Positions 1 through 5,718 of a stretch of 9,756 bases of DNA are shown piece after piece. The stretch is taken from positions 1 through 9,756 of the forward strand of contig JAUHYJ010000091.1 of assembly GCA_030425785.1 (NCBI GenBank), in the 5' to 3' direction. The notes under the pieces were generated by a model that saw only the letters and a list, made by a program, of their open reading frames with translations, ran no database searches and was not told the origin of the DNA. A program made the position numbers and the translations under genes. Source of the stretch: Acidimicrobiia bacterium. GTDB lineage: Bacteria; Actinomycetota; Acidimicrobiia; Acidimicrobiales; Ilumatobacteraceae. How positions within the stretch are numbered: the stretch's first letter is position 1; each line of letters starts with the position of its first letter.

Positions 1-1
1 G

Positions 2-289
2 CCGGTGGTAGCGAGCAACCGGTTCGGGCGCGAGACCGGCCGCGGCGACGACGTCCTCGGCCGGCGCGAGATCACGTTCTACGGCTCGTCGTTCATCACC
101 GACCCGACCGGTGCCAAGGTCGCCGAGGCCGGTCGCGACACCGAAGCGGTCCTCACCGCGACGTTCGACCGCGACGAGCTCGACGAGCTGCGCCACTCGT
201 GGGGGCTGTTCCGCGACCGCCGCCCCGACCTGTACGGGCCGCTCCTCACCCTCGACGGCGAGAGCGGCGCACGATCGGGTCGACCCTGA
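2..289 (+). CDS. aguB: N-carbamoylputrescine amidase, C-terminal fragment (5' end outside window)
   Basis: This is the last 95 codons of a carbon-nitrogen hydrolase (nitrilase superfamily) whose frame is open to the left edge. The visible part begins PVVASNRFGRE and continues with ITFYGSSFITDPTGAKV and a LRHSWGLFRDRRPDLYGPL tail. These match the C-terminal part of AguB-type amidases, which hydrolyse N-carbamoylputrescine to putrescine, CO2 and ammonia in the cytoplasm. The catalytic Glu-Lys-Cys residues lie upstream of the window and cannot be checked. Identification is helped by the next gene, agmatine deiminase, which makes the substrate. The TGA stop at 287-289 shares its last base with a candidate ATG of that gene, so the two are probably co-transcribed and translationally coupled. 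Another nitrilase-family amidase is possible but unlikely given this neighbour. Confidence 0.88.
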   Translation, partial: PVVASNRFGRETGRGDDVLGRREITFYGSSFITDPTGAKVAEAGRDTEAVLTATFDRDELDELRHSWGLFRDRRPDLYGPLLTLDGESGARSGRP

Positions 290-1284
290 TGGTTCGGATG
301 CCGGGCGAGTTCGCGCCCCACGAGCGCACCGTCATCTGCTGGCCCACTCGCCACGAGATCTACCCCGGCAGGCTCCTCGACGAGGCTCGCGACGCGCACG
401 CCGAGCTCGCGCAGGCGATCGCGCGGTACGAGCCGGTCACCATGATCGCCCGGCCCGACCAGGCCGTCGACGCCGCCGAGCGGTGTGGCGGCGGTGTCGA
501 CGTCGTCGAGCTCCCGATCGACGACTCGTGGTTCCGCGACACCGGACCGATCTACGTGTACGACGACGGCAGCCGCACGGCCGTCGACTTCTCGTTCAAC
601 TCGTGGGGCGAGAAGTTCGCGCCGTGGGACGACGACGCTGCGGTGGCCCGCCGCTGGGCGCAGCATGCCGGCCATCCGACCCGGTCGGTCGACCTCGTGT
701 TCGAGGGCGGATCGATCTCGACCGACGGCGAGGGTTCGTTCGTCACCACCGTCCAGTGCCTGATGCACCCGAACCGCAACCCGTCGTTGACGCGGCGCCG
801 CATCGAGGCGGCGTTGTCCGACGCCCTCGGCGTCGAGTCGATGCTCTGGCTGCCGTACGGTCTGGCGCTCGACGACGACACCGACGGCCACGTCGACAAC
901 GTCGCCGCGTTCGCATCGCCGGGCACGCTCGTCGTCCAGGGCTGCGACGACCCCGACGAGCCCGACCACCTCCGGATGGACGTCAACCGCCGGACGGCCG
1001 ACGGCTGGCCGGATGCACGCGGACGCGAGCTCGCCGTGGTCGAGGTGCCGGTGCTGCCCTTCCGCGAGCGGGACGGCGAGCGCGTGCCGGTGCCGTACCT
1101 GAACTACTACGTCGGCAACGGTTTCGTCGTGGTCCCCACCTGTGGCCACCCTGCCGACGACGACATGCTCGCGATCATCGCCGAGCAGTATCCGGGCCGC
1201 GTCACGTTCCCGCTCGAGATCGGCGAGATCCTCGCGATCGGTGGTGGCGGCATCCACTGCATCACCCAGCAGATCCCCGCCTGA
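289..1284 (+). CDS. aguA: Agmatine deiminase (agmatine iminohydrolase)
   Basis: A 331-residue porphyromonas-type peptidyl-arginine deiminase family protein that converts agmatine to N-carbamoylputrescine and ammonia. Family blocks appear in order: MPGEFAPHERT near the N-terminus, IDDSWFRDTGP at residues 77-87, FNSWGEKF, EGGSISTDGEG from residue 139, the catalytic-histidine motif DTDGHVDN (H201), YLNYYVGNGFVVVP, and the C-terminal GGGGIHCITQQ carrying the nucleophile C324. All expected catalytic residues are present and the length is slightly below the roughly 340-370 usual in the family. The start at 289 gives a one-base overlap with aguB (TGATG). The next in-frame ATG at 298 matches the usual family N-terminus better, so the true start may be three codons later. 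No strong Shine-Dalgarno precedes either, which fits coupling to aguB. The gene ends 19 bp before the convergent neighbour. Confidence 0.95.
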   Translation: MVRMPGEFAPHERTVICWPTRHEIYPGRLLDEARDAHAELAQAIARYEPVTMIARPDQAVDAAERCGGGVDVVELPIDDSWFRDTGPIYVYDDGSRTAVDFSFNSWGEKFAPWDDDAAVARRWAQHAGHPTRSVDLVFEGGSISTDGEGSFVTTVQCLMHPNRNPSLTRRRIEAALSDALGVESMLWLPYGLALDDDTDGHVDNVAAFASPGTLVVQGCDDPDEPDHLRMDVNRRTADGWPDARGRELAVVEVPVLPFRERDGERVPVPYLNYYVGNGFVVVPTCGHPADDDMLAIIAEQYPGRVTFPLEIGEILAIGGGGIHCITQQIPA

Positions 1285-1303
1285 TGCCTGCTTGATCCGG
1301 CCC

Positions 1304-2488
1304 TCAGCCGCCGAGGAGCCGCCGCTGGTTCGGGCTCGGGAATCGCACCGAGAACCGCGTCTCGCCGACGAACGATCGGACCCGATCGATCTCGTCGTCG
1401 AGCAGGCGGGCGTGCACGGCGTCGAGTTCGGCGTCGTGTGCGATCGAACCGTCCGGTCGCTGGACCCATCCCCCGACGACCCGGCCGTCGGCCCACACGG
1501 TCGGCCCGATGTTCCCGTTTCGGTCGGTGACCTCGCGAGCCAGGGCCGGGTCGAGGTACCAGTCGCGGTGCTTCCATCCCATCGCCGTCGGGTCGAGGCC
1601 CGGCAACAGCGCGACCCACGGGCCGCCGTCGTCGTCGGCGTCCTCGTCGTCGGGTGCGACGTAGCCCGTCGCGCCGTGCTCGAGTTCGATCTCGCGGGCG
1701 CCGCAGGCATCGAGTGCACGTCGCACCAGCGTCTTCGTCGCTCCGGTCCACCACACGACGTCCTCGAGCGTCACCGGCCCGAACGCGTCGAGGTACCGAC
1801 CCACCACGGCACTGGCCCCGGACGGCTCGTCGGGTTCGTCGGACCAGCTGTCGCCGCCCGTCCAGCGCCCGTGCGGCGCCCATGCGTACTGCGACGCGAT
1901 CCAGCTGCCACCGGGCCGCGCCCGTGCGATCCGCGCCTCGAACGCCGCGACCAGCAGGGTGCGCGTGTGCAGCGCCATCGTCCCCTCGTACGGCTTCCCG
2001 CGGTTGACGACGATCGGTTCGGCGAGGTCGGGCAACGCCGCTGCGATCGCTCGGGTGGTCACGGGGTCGTCGGCCGACTCGACGACCGCGACGACGCGGT
2101 CGATCGCGGCGGCGACCTGCGACTCGCCGATCGAGAACAGGGTGGCCGTGCGGCGACGTTCGGCGGCCGCGATCTTGCGGCTGAACCCGGCGTGGGCCAG
2201 CCGGGCGACCTCGGTCGTCATCACCCACAGGGTGCGCCGCATGCTGTGGTGCCGTACCAGCGTGCGGTCGTCGTAGAGCTCGGCCTCGATCGCGGCGATC
2301 GTCGGGTCGCGCAGACGGGCGGCCGCCGACAGGAACACCGTCGCCGGGTCGGACGAGTGCAATGCCACCAGCGCGTCGGCCGCCTCGGTCGCCCGCTCGA
2401 CGCGCTGGTCCGCCCGCAGGAGGTGGCTCCTGGCGAGTCGGGCACGCCGGCGCTCGTCAGGGATCCGCACCCGACCAGCATGCCGCAT
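1304..2488 (-). CDS. Winged-helix DNA-binding domain protein, HTH_42 / AlkZ-like family
   Basis: A 394-residue protein of the HTH_42 family, whose characterised members (AlkZ/YcaQ) are DNA glycosylases that unhook crosslinks. Recognisable blocks are RRARLARSHLL (13-24), ALVALHSSDPATVFLS (39-54), VVNRGKPYEGTMALHTRTLL (160-179), RPGGSWIASQYAWAP (191-205), GPVTLEDVVWWTGATKTLVRRAL (237-259), LLPGLDPTAMGWKHRDWYLDP (294-314) and NIGPTVWADGRVVGGW (326-341). The acidic run near 280-289 is probably a disordered loop. Where many family members have the catalytic QxQ or QxD motif after a conserved Leu, this protein reads H44-S45-S46-D47, so glycosylase activity is doubtful. The ATG at 2488 was chosen because family similarity begins just after it; the frame stays open far upstream but that part overlaps deoC and is not protein-like. 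The gene diverges from deoC and converges with aguA. A DNA-binding or repair role is inferred only from the fold. Confidence 0.85.
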   Translation of the reverse strand: MRHAGRVRIPDERRRARLARSHLLRADQRVERATEAADALVALHSSDPATVFLSAAARLRDPTIAAIEAELYDDRTLVRHHSMRRTLWVMTTEVARLAHAGFSRKIAAAERRRTATLFSIGESQVAAAIDRVVAVVESADDPVTTRAIAAALPDLAEPIVVNRGKPYEGTMALHTRTLLVAAFEARIARARPGGSWIASQYAWAPHGRWTGGDSWSDEPDEPSGASAVVGRYLDAFGPVTLEDVVWWTGATKTLVRRALDACGAREIELEHGATGYVAPDDEDADDDGGPWVALLPGLDPTAMGWKHRDWYLDPALAREVTDRNGNIGPTVWADGRVVGGWVQRPDGSIAHDAELDAVHARLLDDEIDRVRSFVGETRFSVRFPSPNQRRLLGG

Positions 2489-2605
2489 CGCGCGTCGTCC
2501 GTCCGTCAGTCGTCGACCGGCGCGTTGATCCATGCGTCGCCCAGCGTCTGGCCGGACGCGCCGGACGGCCCTGCCCGGCGCCGCCGGCCGCCATAGGCTG
2601 TCGTC
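2489..2605. other. Divergent intergenic region between the HTH_42 gene and deoC
   Basis: This 117-bp stretch separates two divergent genes. On the deoC side it carries the leaderless -10 candidate. On the other side I find no clear -10 or Shine-Dalgarno for the winged-helix gene. The sequence is very GC-rich with short redundant units (GTCCGTCCGTC near 2499 and two copies of CCGGACG near 2562-2577). No LacI-type operator half-sites are visible, so control of deoC by the nearby LacI regulator gets no support from this region. Confidence 0.6.
2594..2599 (+). promoter_or_regulatory. Candidate -10 element of a leaderless deoC promoter
   Basis: The hexamer TAGGCT matches the actinobacterial -10 consensus TANNNT and lies exactly six bases before the deoC ATG at 2606. 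That places the expected transcription start on or next to the A of the start codon. No purine-rich Shine-Dalgarno is present, consistent with a leaderless mRNA. No convincing -35 was seen. In actinobacteria many promoters work with a -10 alone; that this one does is inference. Confidence 0.55.
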
Positions 2606-3325
2606 ATGGATGCCGCACGCGCTCGGCTGGCGATCAGCCTCGTCGATCTCACGAACCTGCAGGAGCGGTGCACCGCCGACGACGTCGAGCGACTGTGCGC
2701 GCGTGCGGTCGCCGCCGGCACGGCGGCGGTCTGCGTGTGGCCCGACTTCGTCGCACAGTCGTCTCAGGCGTTGGCCGACACGTCGCTCGCCGTCGCCACG
2801 GTGGTGAACTTCCCGACCGGCGACGAGCGGCCGTTCGCGGTGCGGGTCGTCACCGAGCGGGCGCTGGCCGACGGCGCGGACGACATCGACGTCGTGTTGC
2901 CGTTCCGGGCCTTCGTCGCCGGCGACCACGACTGGTGCGCCTCCGTGCTCGACGAGGTGCGCCGAGCCACCGACGGGCGCGCCCACATGAAGGTCATCGT
3001 CGAGACCGGAGAGCTCCCCGACGCTGCCACGATGACGGCCGCAGCGTCGTTCGCGATCGACCACGGCGCCGACTTCGTCAAGACCTCGACCGGCAAGACG
3101 TCGGTGTCGGCGACGCCCGAGTCCGTCGGTGCGCTGCTGTCGGCGATCGCGGCCGCCGGCCGCCCGGTCGGGCTGAAGCCGTCGGGCGGCATCTCGACCG
3201 CGGAGGACGCCGTGGCCTACCTCGACCAGGCCGCTGCCGTGATGGGCGAGGAGTACCTCGCACCGGCGACGTTCCGGTTCGGTGCCAGCGGCGTGCTCGA
3301 CGCCCTGCTCGCCGTCGCCGGCTGA
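2606..3325 (+). CDS. deoC: Deoxyribose-phosphate aldolase (E. coli DERA-like)
   Basis: A 239-residue class I aldolase that cleaves 2-deoxyribose-5-phosphate to glyceraldehyde-3-phosphate and acetaldehyde in deoxynucleoside salvage. The full TIM-barrel is covered and the pattern is that of the E. coli-type enzyme: SLVDLTNLQ near the N-terminus, VNFPTGDE, ADDIDVVLPFRA with D95 (counterpart of E. coli D102), MKVIVETGEL, and ADFVKTSTGKTSVSATPES. In that last block K159 is the expected Schiff-base lysine and K164 the phosphate-side lysine. GLKPSGGIST supplies K191, the counterpart of E. coli K201, and FRFGAS closes the phosphate site. All key residues are intact. The ATG at 2606 has a -10-like TAGGCT six bases upstream and no Shine-Dalgarno, suggesting a leaderless mRNA. 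The gene stands alone, without deoA, deoD or cdd beside it. It ends 22 bp from the convergent LacI-family gene. Confidence 0.96.
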   Translation: MDAARARLAISLVDLTNLQERCTADDVERLCARAVAAGTAAVCVWPDFVAQSSQALADTSLAVATVVNFPTGDERPFAVRVVTERALADGADDIDVVLPFRAFVAGDHDWCASVLDEVRRATDGRAHMKVIVETGELPDAATMTAAASFAIDHGADFVKTSTGKTSVSATPESVGALLSAIAAAGRPVGLKPSGGISTAEDAVAYLDQAAAVMGEEYLAPATFRFGASGVLDALLAVAG

Positions 3326-3352
3326 CGCCGCCGCGTCGACCGGGCCGTCAGC
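3321..3352. terminator. Possible bidirectional terminator between deoC and the lacI-type gene
   Basis: The arms GCTGACG (3321-3327) and CGTCAGC (3346-3352) are a perfect 7-bp inverted repeat, and each arm contains the stop codon of one of the two convergent genes. An alternative 7-bp GC-only stem, CCGCCGC (3328-3334) with GCGGCGG (3351-3357), competes with it. There is no T-tract on either strand, so intrinsic termination would be of the weak, U-less type reported in actinobacteria. Three of the seven base pairs are forced by the facing stop codons, which lowers the significance. Confidence 0.3.
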
Positions 3353-4382
3353 GGCGGGGACCGGTGGTCGCTCGCTCGATCAGGCGGACCGGCGACGTCT
3401 CGTGGACGAGTTCGGTGTCGGTGCCGTCGAGCGCCGACAGCACGGCGCGGGCTGCGTGAGCACCCTGCTCGGACACGTCCTGGTGGATCGTGGTCAATCC
3501 GACGACGGCGGCGACCGGATGGTCGTCGACACCGATGACCGACACGTCGTCGGGCACGTCGATGCCGAGCTCTCGCGCTCGCTGGAGGGCACCGAAGGCC
3601 ATCTCGTCGGCGAGCGCGAACACGGCGGTGGGCGGGTCGTCCATCGCCATGAGCCGATCGAACGCCTCGTAGCCGCCGTCGATCGCGAACTCGCCGAACG
3701 CGATCAACTCGGGGTCGGGTTCGATTCCGGCCTGCTCGAGGGCCCGGGTGTGTCCGGTCAGGCGTTGACCCGGCACCTCGAACTCGAAGACCGGCACCGT
3801 GTCCTCGCCGATCAGCCCGATTCGCGTGTGGCCGAGGTCGAGCAGATGGCGGGTCGCGACCTCGCCGACCCGGACGTTGTCGATCCCGAACGTCGACATG
3901 CGGCCGAGGCGGGGGCCGATCGAGGCGACCGCCAGCTTGCTGCCGATCAGCGAGTCGATCTCGTCGTCGGTGATCGCCAGGTCGACCAGGACGAGCCCGT
4001 CGACCCGACGGTCGAGCGCGGCCTTGGCGTCGAGGCGACGGCGATGGCTGGCGTCGATGCCGACCGACATCAGGATCATGTCGTAGCCGGCCTCGGAGCA
4101 CACGGCCTCGACGCCGGCGACGACCTGCGCGCTGTACCACGTGTTGACGACCGGGACGGCGACGGCGATGGTGCGGGAGCGTCCCGCGGCGAGGCGGGAC
4201 GCGGCAGGGTCGGGTCGGTAGTCGAGCCGGGACGCCGTGTCCTCGATGCGCGAGCGGGTGGCGGCGGCGACGTTCGGGAGGCCGCGCAGTGCCCGGCTCA
4301 CGGTCGCGACCGACACGCCGGCCGCTGCGGCGACGTCCTCGATCGTGGCCCGGGACGCCGGTCTCGTGTTGATGTCGGTCAT
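3348..4382 (-). CDS. LacI-family transcriptional regulator
   Basis: A 344-residue LacI/GalR repressor. The N-terminal helix-turn-helix spans about residues 12-34 (ATIEDVAAAAGVSVATVSRA). It is followed by the hinge region YRPDPAASRLAAGRS, where L64 sits at the position that in LacI-family proteins intercalates into the central CpG of the operator. From about residue 70 a periplasmic-binding-protein-like ligand domain follows: IAVAVPVVNTWYSAQVVAGVE, VDGLVLVDLA, GIDNVRVGEVATRHLLDLGH, and the C-terminal block TAVFALADEMAFGALQRARELG then VPDDVSVIGVDDHP. The ligand, probably a sugar or nucleoside-type molecule, cannot be read from sequence. The ATG at 4382 was chosen because the frame upstream is not protein-like and contains the operator. 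A consensus LacI-type operator 41 bp upstream of the start suggests autoregulation. No transporter or sugar-catabolic operon adjoins it; the nearest metabolic gene is convergent deoC. Confidence 0.94.
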   Translation of the reverse strand: MTDINTRPASRATIEDVAAAAGVSVATVSRALRGLPNVAAATRSRIEDTASRLDYRPDPAASRLAAGRSRTIAVAVPVVNTWYSAQVVAGVEAVCSEAGYDMILMSVGIDASHRRRLDAKAALDRRVDGLVLVDLAITDDEIDSLIGSKLAVASIGPRLGRMSTFGIDNVRVGEVATRHLLDLGHTRIGLIGEDTVPVFEFEVPGQRLTGHTRALEQAGIEPDPELIAFGEFAIDGGYEAFDRLMAMDDPPTAVFALADEMAFGALQRARELGIDVPDDVSVIGVDDHPVAAVVGLTTIHQDVSEQGAHAARAVLSALDGTDTELVHETSPVRLIERATTGPRR

Positions 4383-4423
4383 GAATCGGTGCGCGTCGTG
4401 CCGTCCCACACGGTGCGACGCGC

Positions 4424-4437
4424 TGTAAACGCTTGCA
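4424..4437. promoter_or_regulatory. LacI-family operator upstream of the lacI-type gene
   Basis: The 14-mer TGTAAACGCTTGCA fits the general LacI/GalR operator pattern TGNAANCGNTTNCA at every fixed position, with the diagnostic central CpG at 4430-4431. It lies 41 bp upstream of the regulator's ATG, in the 94-bp gap after the anti-sigma gene, and its AT-rich core stands out from the GC-rich surroundings. I infer an autoregulatory site. I could not assign a convincing -10 or -35 around it. Confidence 0.75.
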
Positions 4438-4476
4438 CGATTGTCGACACGGAGCAAGTCGAGCTGCGTCGGGGCG

Positions 4477-5109
4477 TCAGTCGCGCAGCTCGAACGTGCC
4501 GACGAGGCGGGCGTCGCCCGACGATCCGGCGTCGCCGTCGATCGGCTCGAGCGTGATCGCCAGACGGTCGAAATCGGGTGTCACGACGCCGGCCCAGAGC
4601 TCGATCCGGTTGCTGCCGCCGCGGAGGTGGAACGTCCCCGCGCTGACGGAGACCTCGCCGTTGTTGAGCCACGCCTCGTAGTAGGTGCCCTCCGGTGCGC
4701 CGGGCAGCCCGTCGGCGTCGAGCAGGATCTTCAACCCGGCCGGCGTCGCGGACAGGACGACCTCGGCCGACGCCCCGGGTGCCGCCTCGGTGCCCGTCAG
4801 GCTGAACTCGACGGCGTCGGCGTCACCGCCCCGGGTGAGGAGTGCGACCCCGGCCACCACGACGGCCACAGCGGCCGCAGCGCTCAGCCACCACGGCACC
4901 GACGAGCGCCGTCGGGAGCGGACCTGGTCGAGCGGCACCGGGTCGGCGGGTGTGACCGTCGCCTCGGCCGTGATCGCGTCGACGACGGCGTCCTCGAGCC
5001 CGGCCGGTAGTTCGGCCCACAGCTCGGTGTCGGGGCGCGCGAGCAGCTCGGTGAGCGCGGCGAACTCGGCGTCGTCGAGCTCGCCCTGAGGGTCGAGGGG
5101 GTCGTTCAT
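4477..5109 (-). CDS. Anti-sigma factor, RskA-like, single transmembrane segment
   Basis: A 210-residue protein with a cytoplasmic N-terminal part (about 1-70), one transmembrane helix at about 71-92 (VPWWLSAAAAVAVVVAGVAL), and an extracytoplasmic domain resembling the RskA C-terminal domain (PF10099), including GTYYEAWLNNGEVSVSAGTF at 141-160 and ITLEPIDGD. The basic run RSRRRSS just before the helix supports an N-in orientation. It should bind and restrain the ECF sigma factor encoded directly upstream. The protein has no cysteine, so the HxxxCxxC zinc anti-sigma motif is absent and redox control through zinc is excluded. Release probably depends on proteolysis, as in RskA systems (inference). 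Its ATG overlaps the sigma stop in an ATGA junction and is preceded by a good Shine-Dalgarno, so coupled translation in matched amounts is likely. Confidence 0.86.
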   Translation of the reverse strand: MNDPLDPQGELDDAEFAALTELLARPDTELWAELPAGLEDAVVDAITAEATVTPADPVPLDQVRSRRRSSVPWWLSAAAAVAVVVAGVALLTRGGDADAVEFSLTGTEAAPGASAEVVLSATPAGLKILLDADGLPGAPEGTYYEAWLNNGEVSVSAGTFHLRGGSNRIELWAGVVTPDFDRLAITLEPIDGDAGSSGDARLVGTFELRD

Positions 5110-5669
5110 CGCGGTGTCTCACCTCCCTGTACGTCGGAGGCGTCCATCTGGTTCGCACGCAGGTGGGCGAGCGCCGAGGCCAACCGCTTGTGCGCCCGGC
5201 CCGAGCGCGACTTCACCGTACCCACGGGGACGTTCATGACGGTGGCGATCTGCTGGTGGGTCTCGCCCAGCAGGTGCGATCGCCGCACCACCTCACGCTC
5301 GTCGGGCGGCAACGCGTCGATCGCCCGCCGGACCTCGAAGGTCTCCCACGTCTGTTCGAAGCTCTGCGACTCGACACCGATGTCGACCTCGGGTGCGTGT
5401 CCGCCGCGGGTCGGCTTGCTCTCGGCGCGCAGCGTGTCGATCGCGGTCCGGCGCGCGATGGCGTACAACCACGGTGCGAAGTCGCCGCCGTCGAAGGTGC
5501 CGGCGGCCCGCCACGCCTTCGTGAACGTCTGCTGCACGACCTCGGCGGCGAGTTCGGGGTCGCGCACGATCGATCGGGCCACGGTCATGACCGGGCCGCC
5601 GTAGGTGCGATAGATGTCCCGCACCGCGTCGGCATCGCCCGACCGGAACCGCTCGACCAACTCGGTCAC
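5106..5669 (-). CDS. RNA polymerase ECF-family sigma factor
   Basis: A 187-residue group 4 (ECF) sigma-70 factor with only domains 2 and 4. Sigma-2 covers roughly residues 13-82, with DPELAAEVVQQTFTKAWRA (the usual DAEDxxQExF-like helix) and the region 2.3-2.4 block FAPWLYAIARRTAIDTLRAE. A linker of about 30 residues follows. Sigma-4 runs about 112-168, with IDALPPDEREVVRRSHLLGETHQQIA and the DNA-recognition helix VPVGTVKSRSGRAHKRL. The start is taken as GTG at 5669 because family similarity begins at VTELVERFRSGDADA; the ATG at 5720 would add 17 unrelated residues and run through the divergent promoter. The gene overlaps its presumed anti-sigma factor by four bases and diverges from an alpha/beta hydrolase across 49 bp. 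The target promoter cannot be read from sequence. Confidence 0.92.
   Translation of the reverse strand: MTELVERFRSGDADAVRDIYRTYGGPVMTVARSIVRDPELAAEVVQQTFTKAWRAAGTFDGGDFAPWLYAIARRTAIDTLRAESKPTRGGHAPEVDIGVESQSFEQTWETFEVRRAIDALPPDEREVVRRSHLLGETHQQIATVMNVPVGTVKSRSGRAHKRLASALAHLRANQMDASDVQGGETPR
5119..5126 (-). promoter_or_regulatory. Ribosome binding site of the anti-sigma gene
   Basis: On the minus strand this reads GGAGGTGA, close to the anti-16S ideal, nine bases before the ATG at 5109. It lies inside the 3' end of the sigma gene and fixes the start within the ATGA overlap. It is the strongest Shine-Dalgarno noted in the window. Confidence 0.8.
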
Positions 5670-5718
5670 CCGGCCATGTTGGCACGGTCGGTCGCGACCG
5701 GCGTGCCAGCATGACGAC
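5670..5718. promoter_or_regulatory. Mirror-symmetric divergent promoter between the ECF sigma and hydrolase genes
   Basis: The outer arms 5676-5686 (ATGTTGGCACG) and 5702-5712 (CGTGCCAGCAT) are complementary at 10 of 11 positions. They enclose a perfect 12-bp palindrome, CGGTCGCGACCG, at 5689-5700. Each outer end forms a -10-like CANNNT hexamer (CAACAT on the minus strand, CAGCAT on the plus strand), then six bases, then a start codon (GTG at 5669, ATG at 5719). The two starts are each exactly 25 bases from the centre at 5694. No Shine-Dalgarno precedes either gene, which fits leaderless transcripts. The symmetry is directly seen; promoter or operator function is inferred. The lack of T at the first -10 position and of a recognisable -35 lowers certainty. 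Confidence 0.5.

Noticed and set aside
1285..1303. Terminator between aguA and the winged-helix gene
   Set aside because: Only a 4-bp pairing (CTGA with TCAG), mostly forced by the facing stop codons, and no T-tract.
79..1719. A 546-codon open frame on the minus strand across aguA
   Set aside because: It lies antisense to a gene with complete family motifs, is very rich in Arg, Asp and Ser and has no recognisable domain. Long antisense frames are expected at this GC content.
1142..2596. A 484-codon open frame on the plus strand across the winged-helix gene
   Set aside because: It is a low-complexity Arg/Pro/Ala-rich shadow; the opposite strand carries clear HTH_42 family blocks.
2506..2607. 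A 33-codon minus-strand frame whose ATG overlaps the deoC ATG and which ends in DAWINAPVDD
   Set aside because: Its position just ahead of the winged-helix gene is suggestive, but there is no ribosome binding site or recognised family, and it occupies the deoC promoter. Most likely chance.
2489..3064. N-terminal extension of the winged-helix gene beyond 2488
   Set aside because: The frame stays open but the residues are not protein-like and would overlap deoC almost entirely. Family similarity starts just after the ATG at 2488.
3282..4556. A 424-codon plus-strand frame across the LacI-family gene
   Set aside because: Antisense shadow of a gene with an intact helix-turn-helix and ligand domain.
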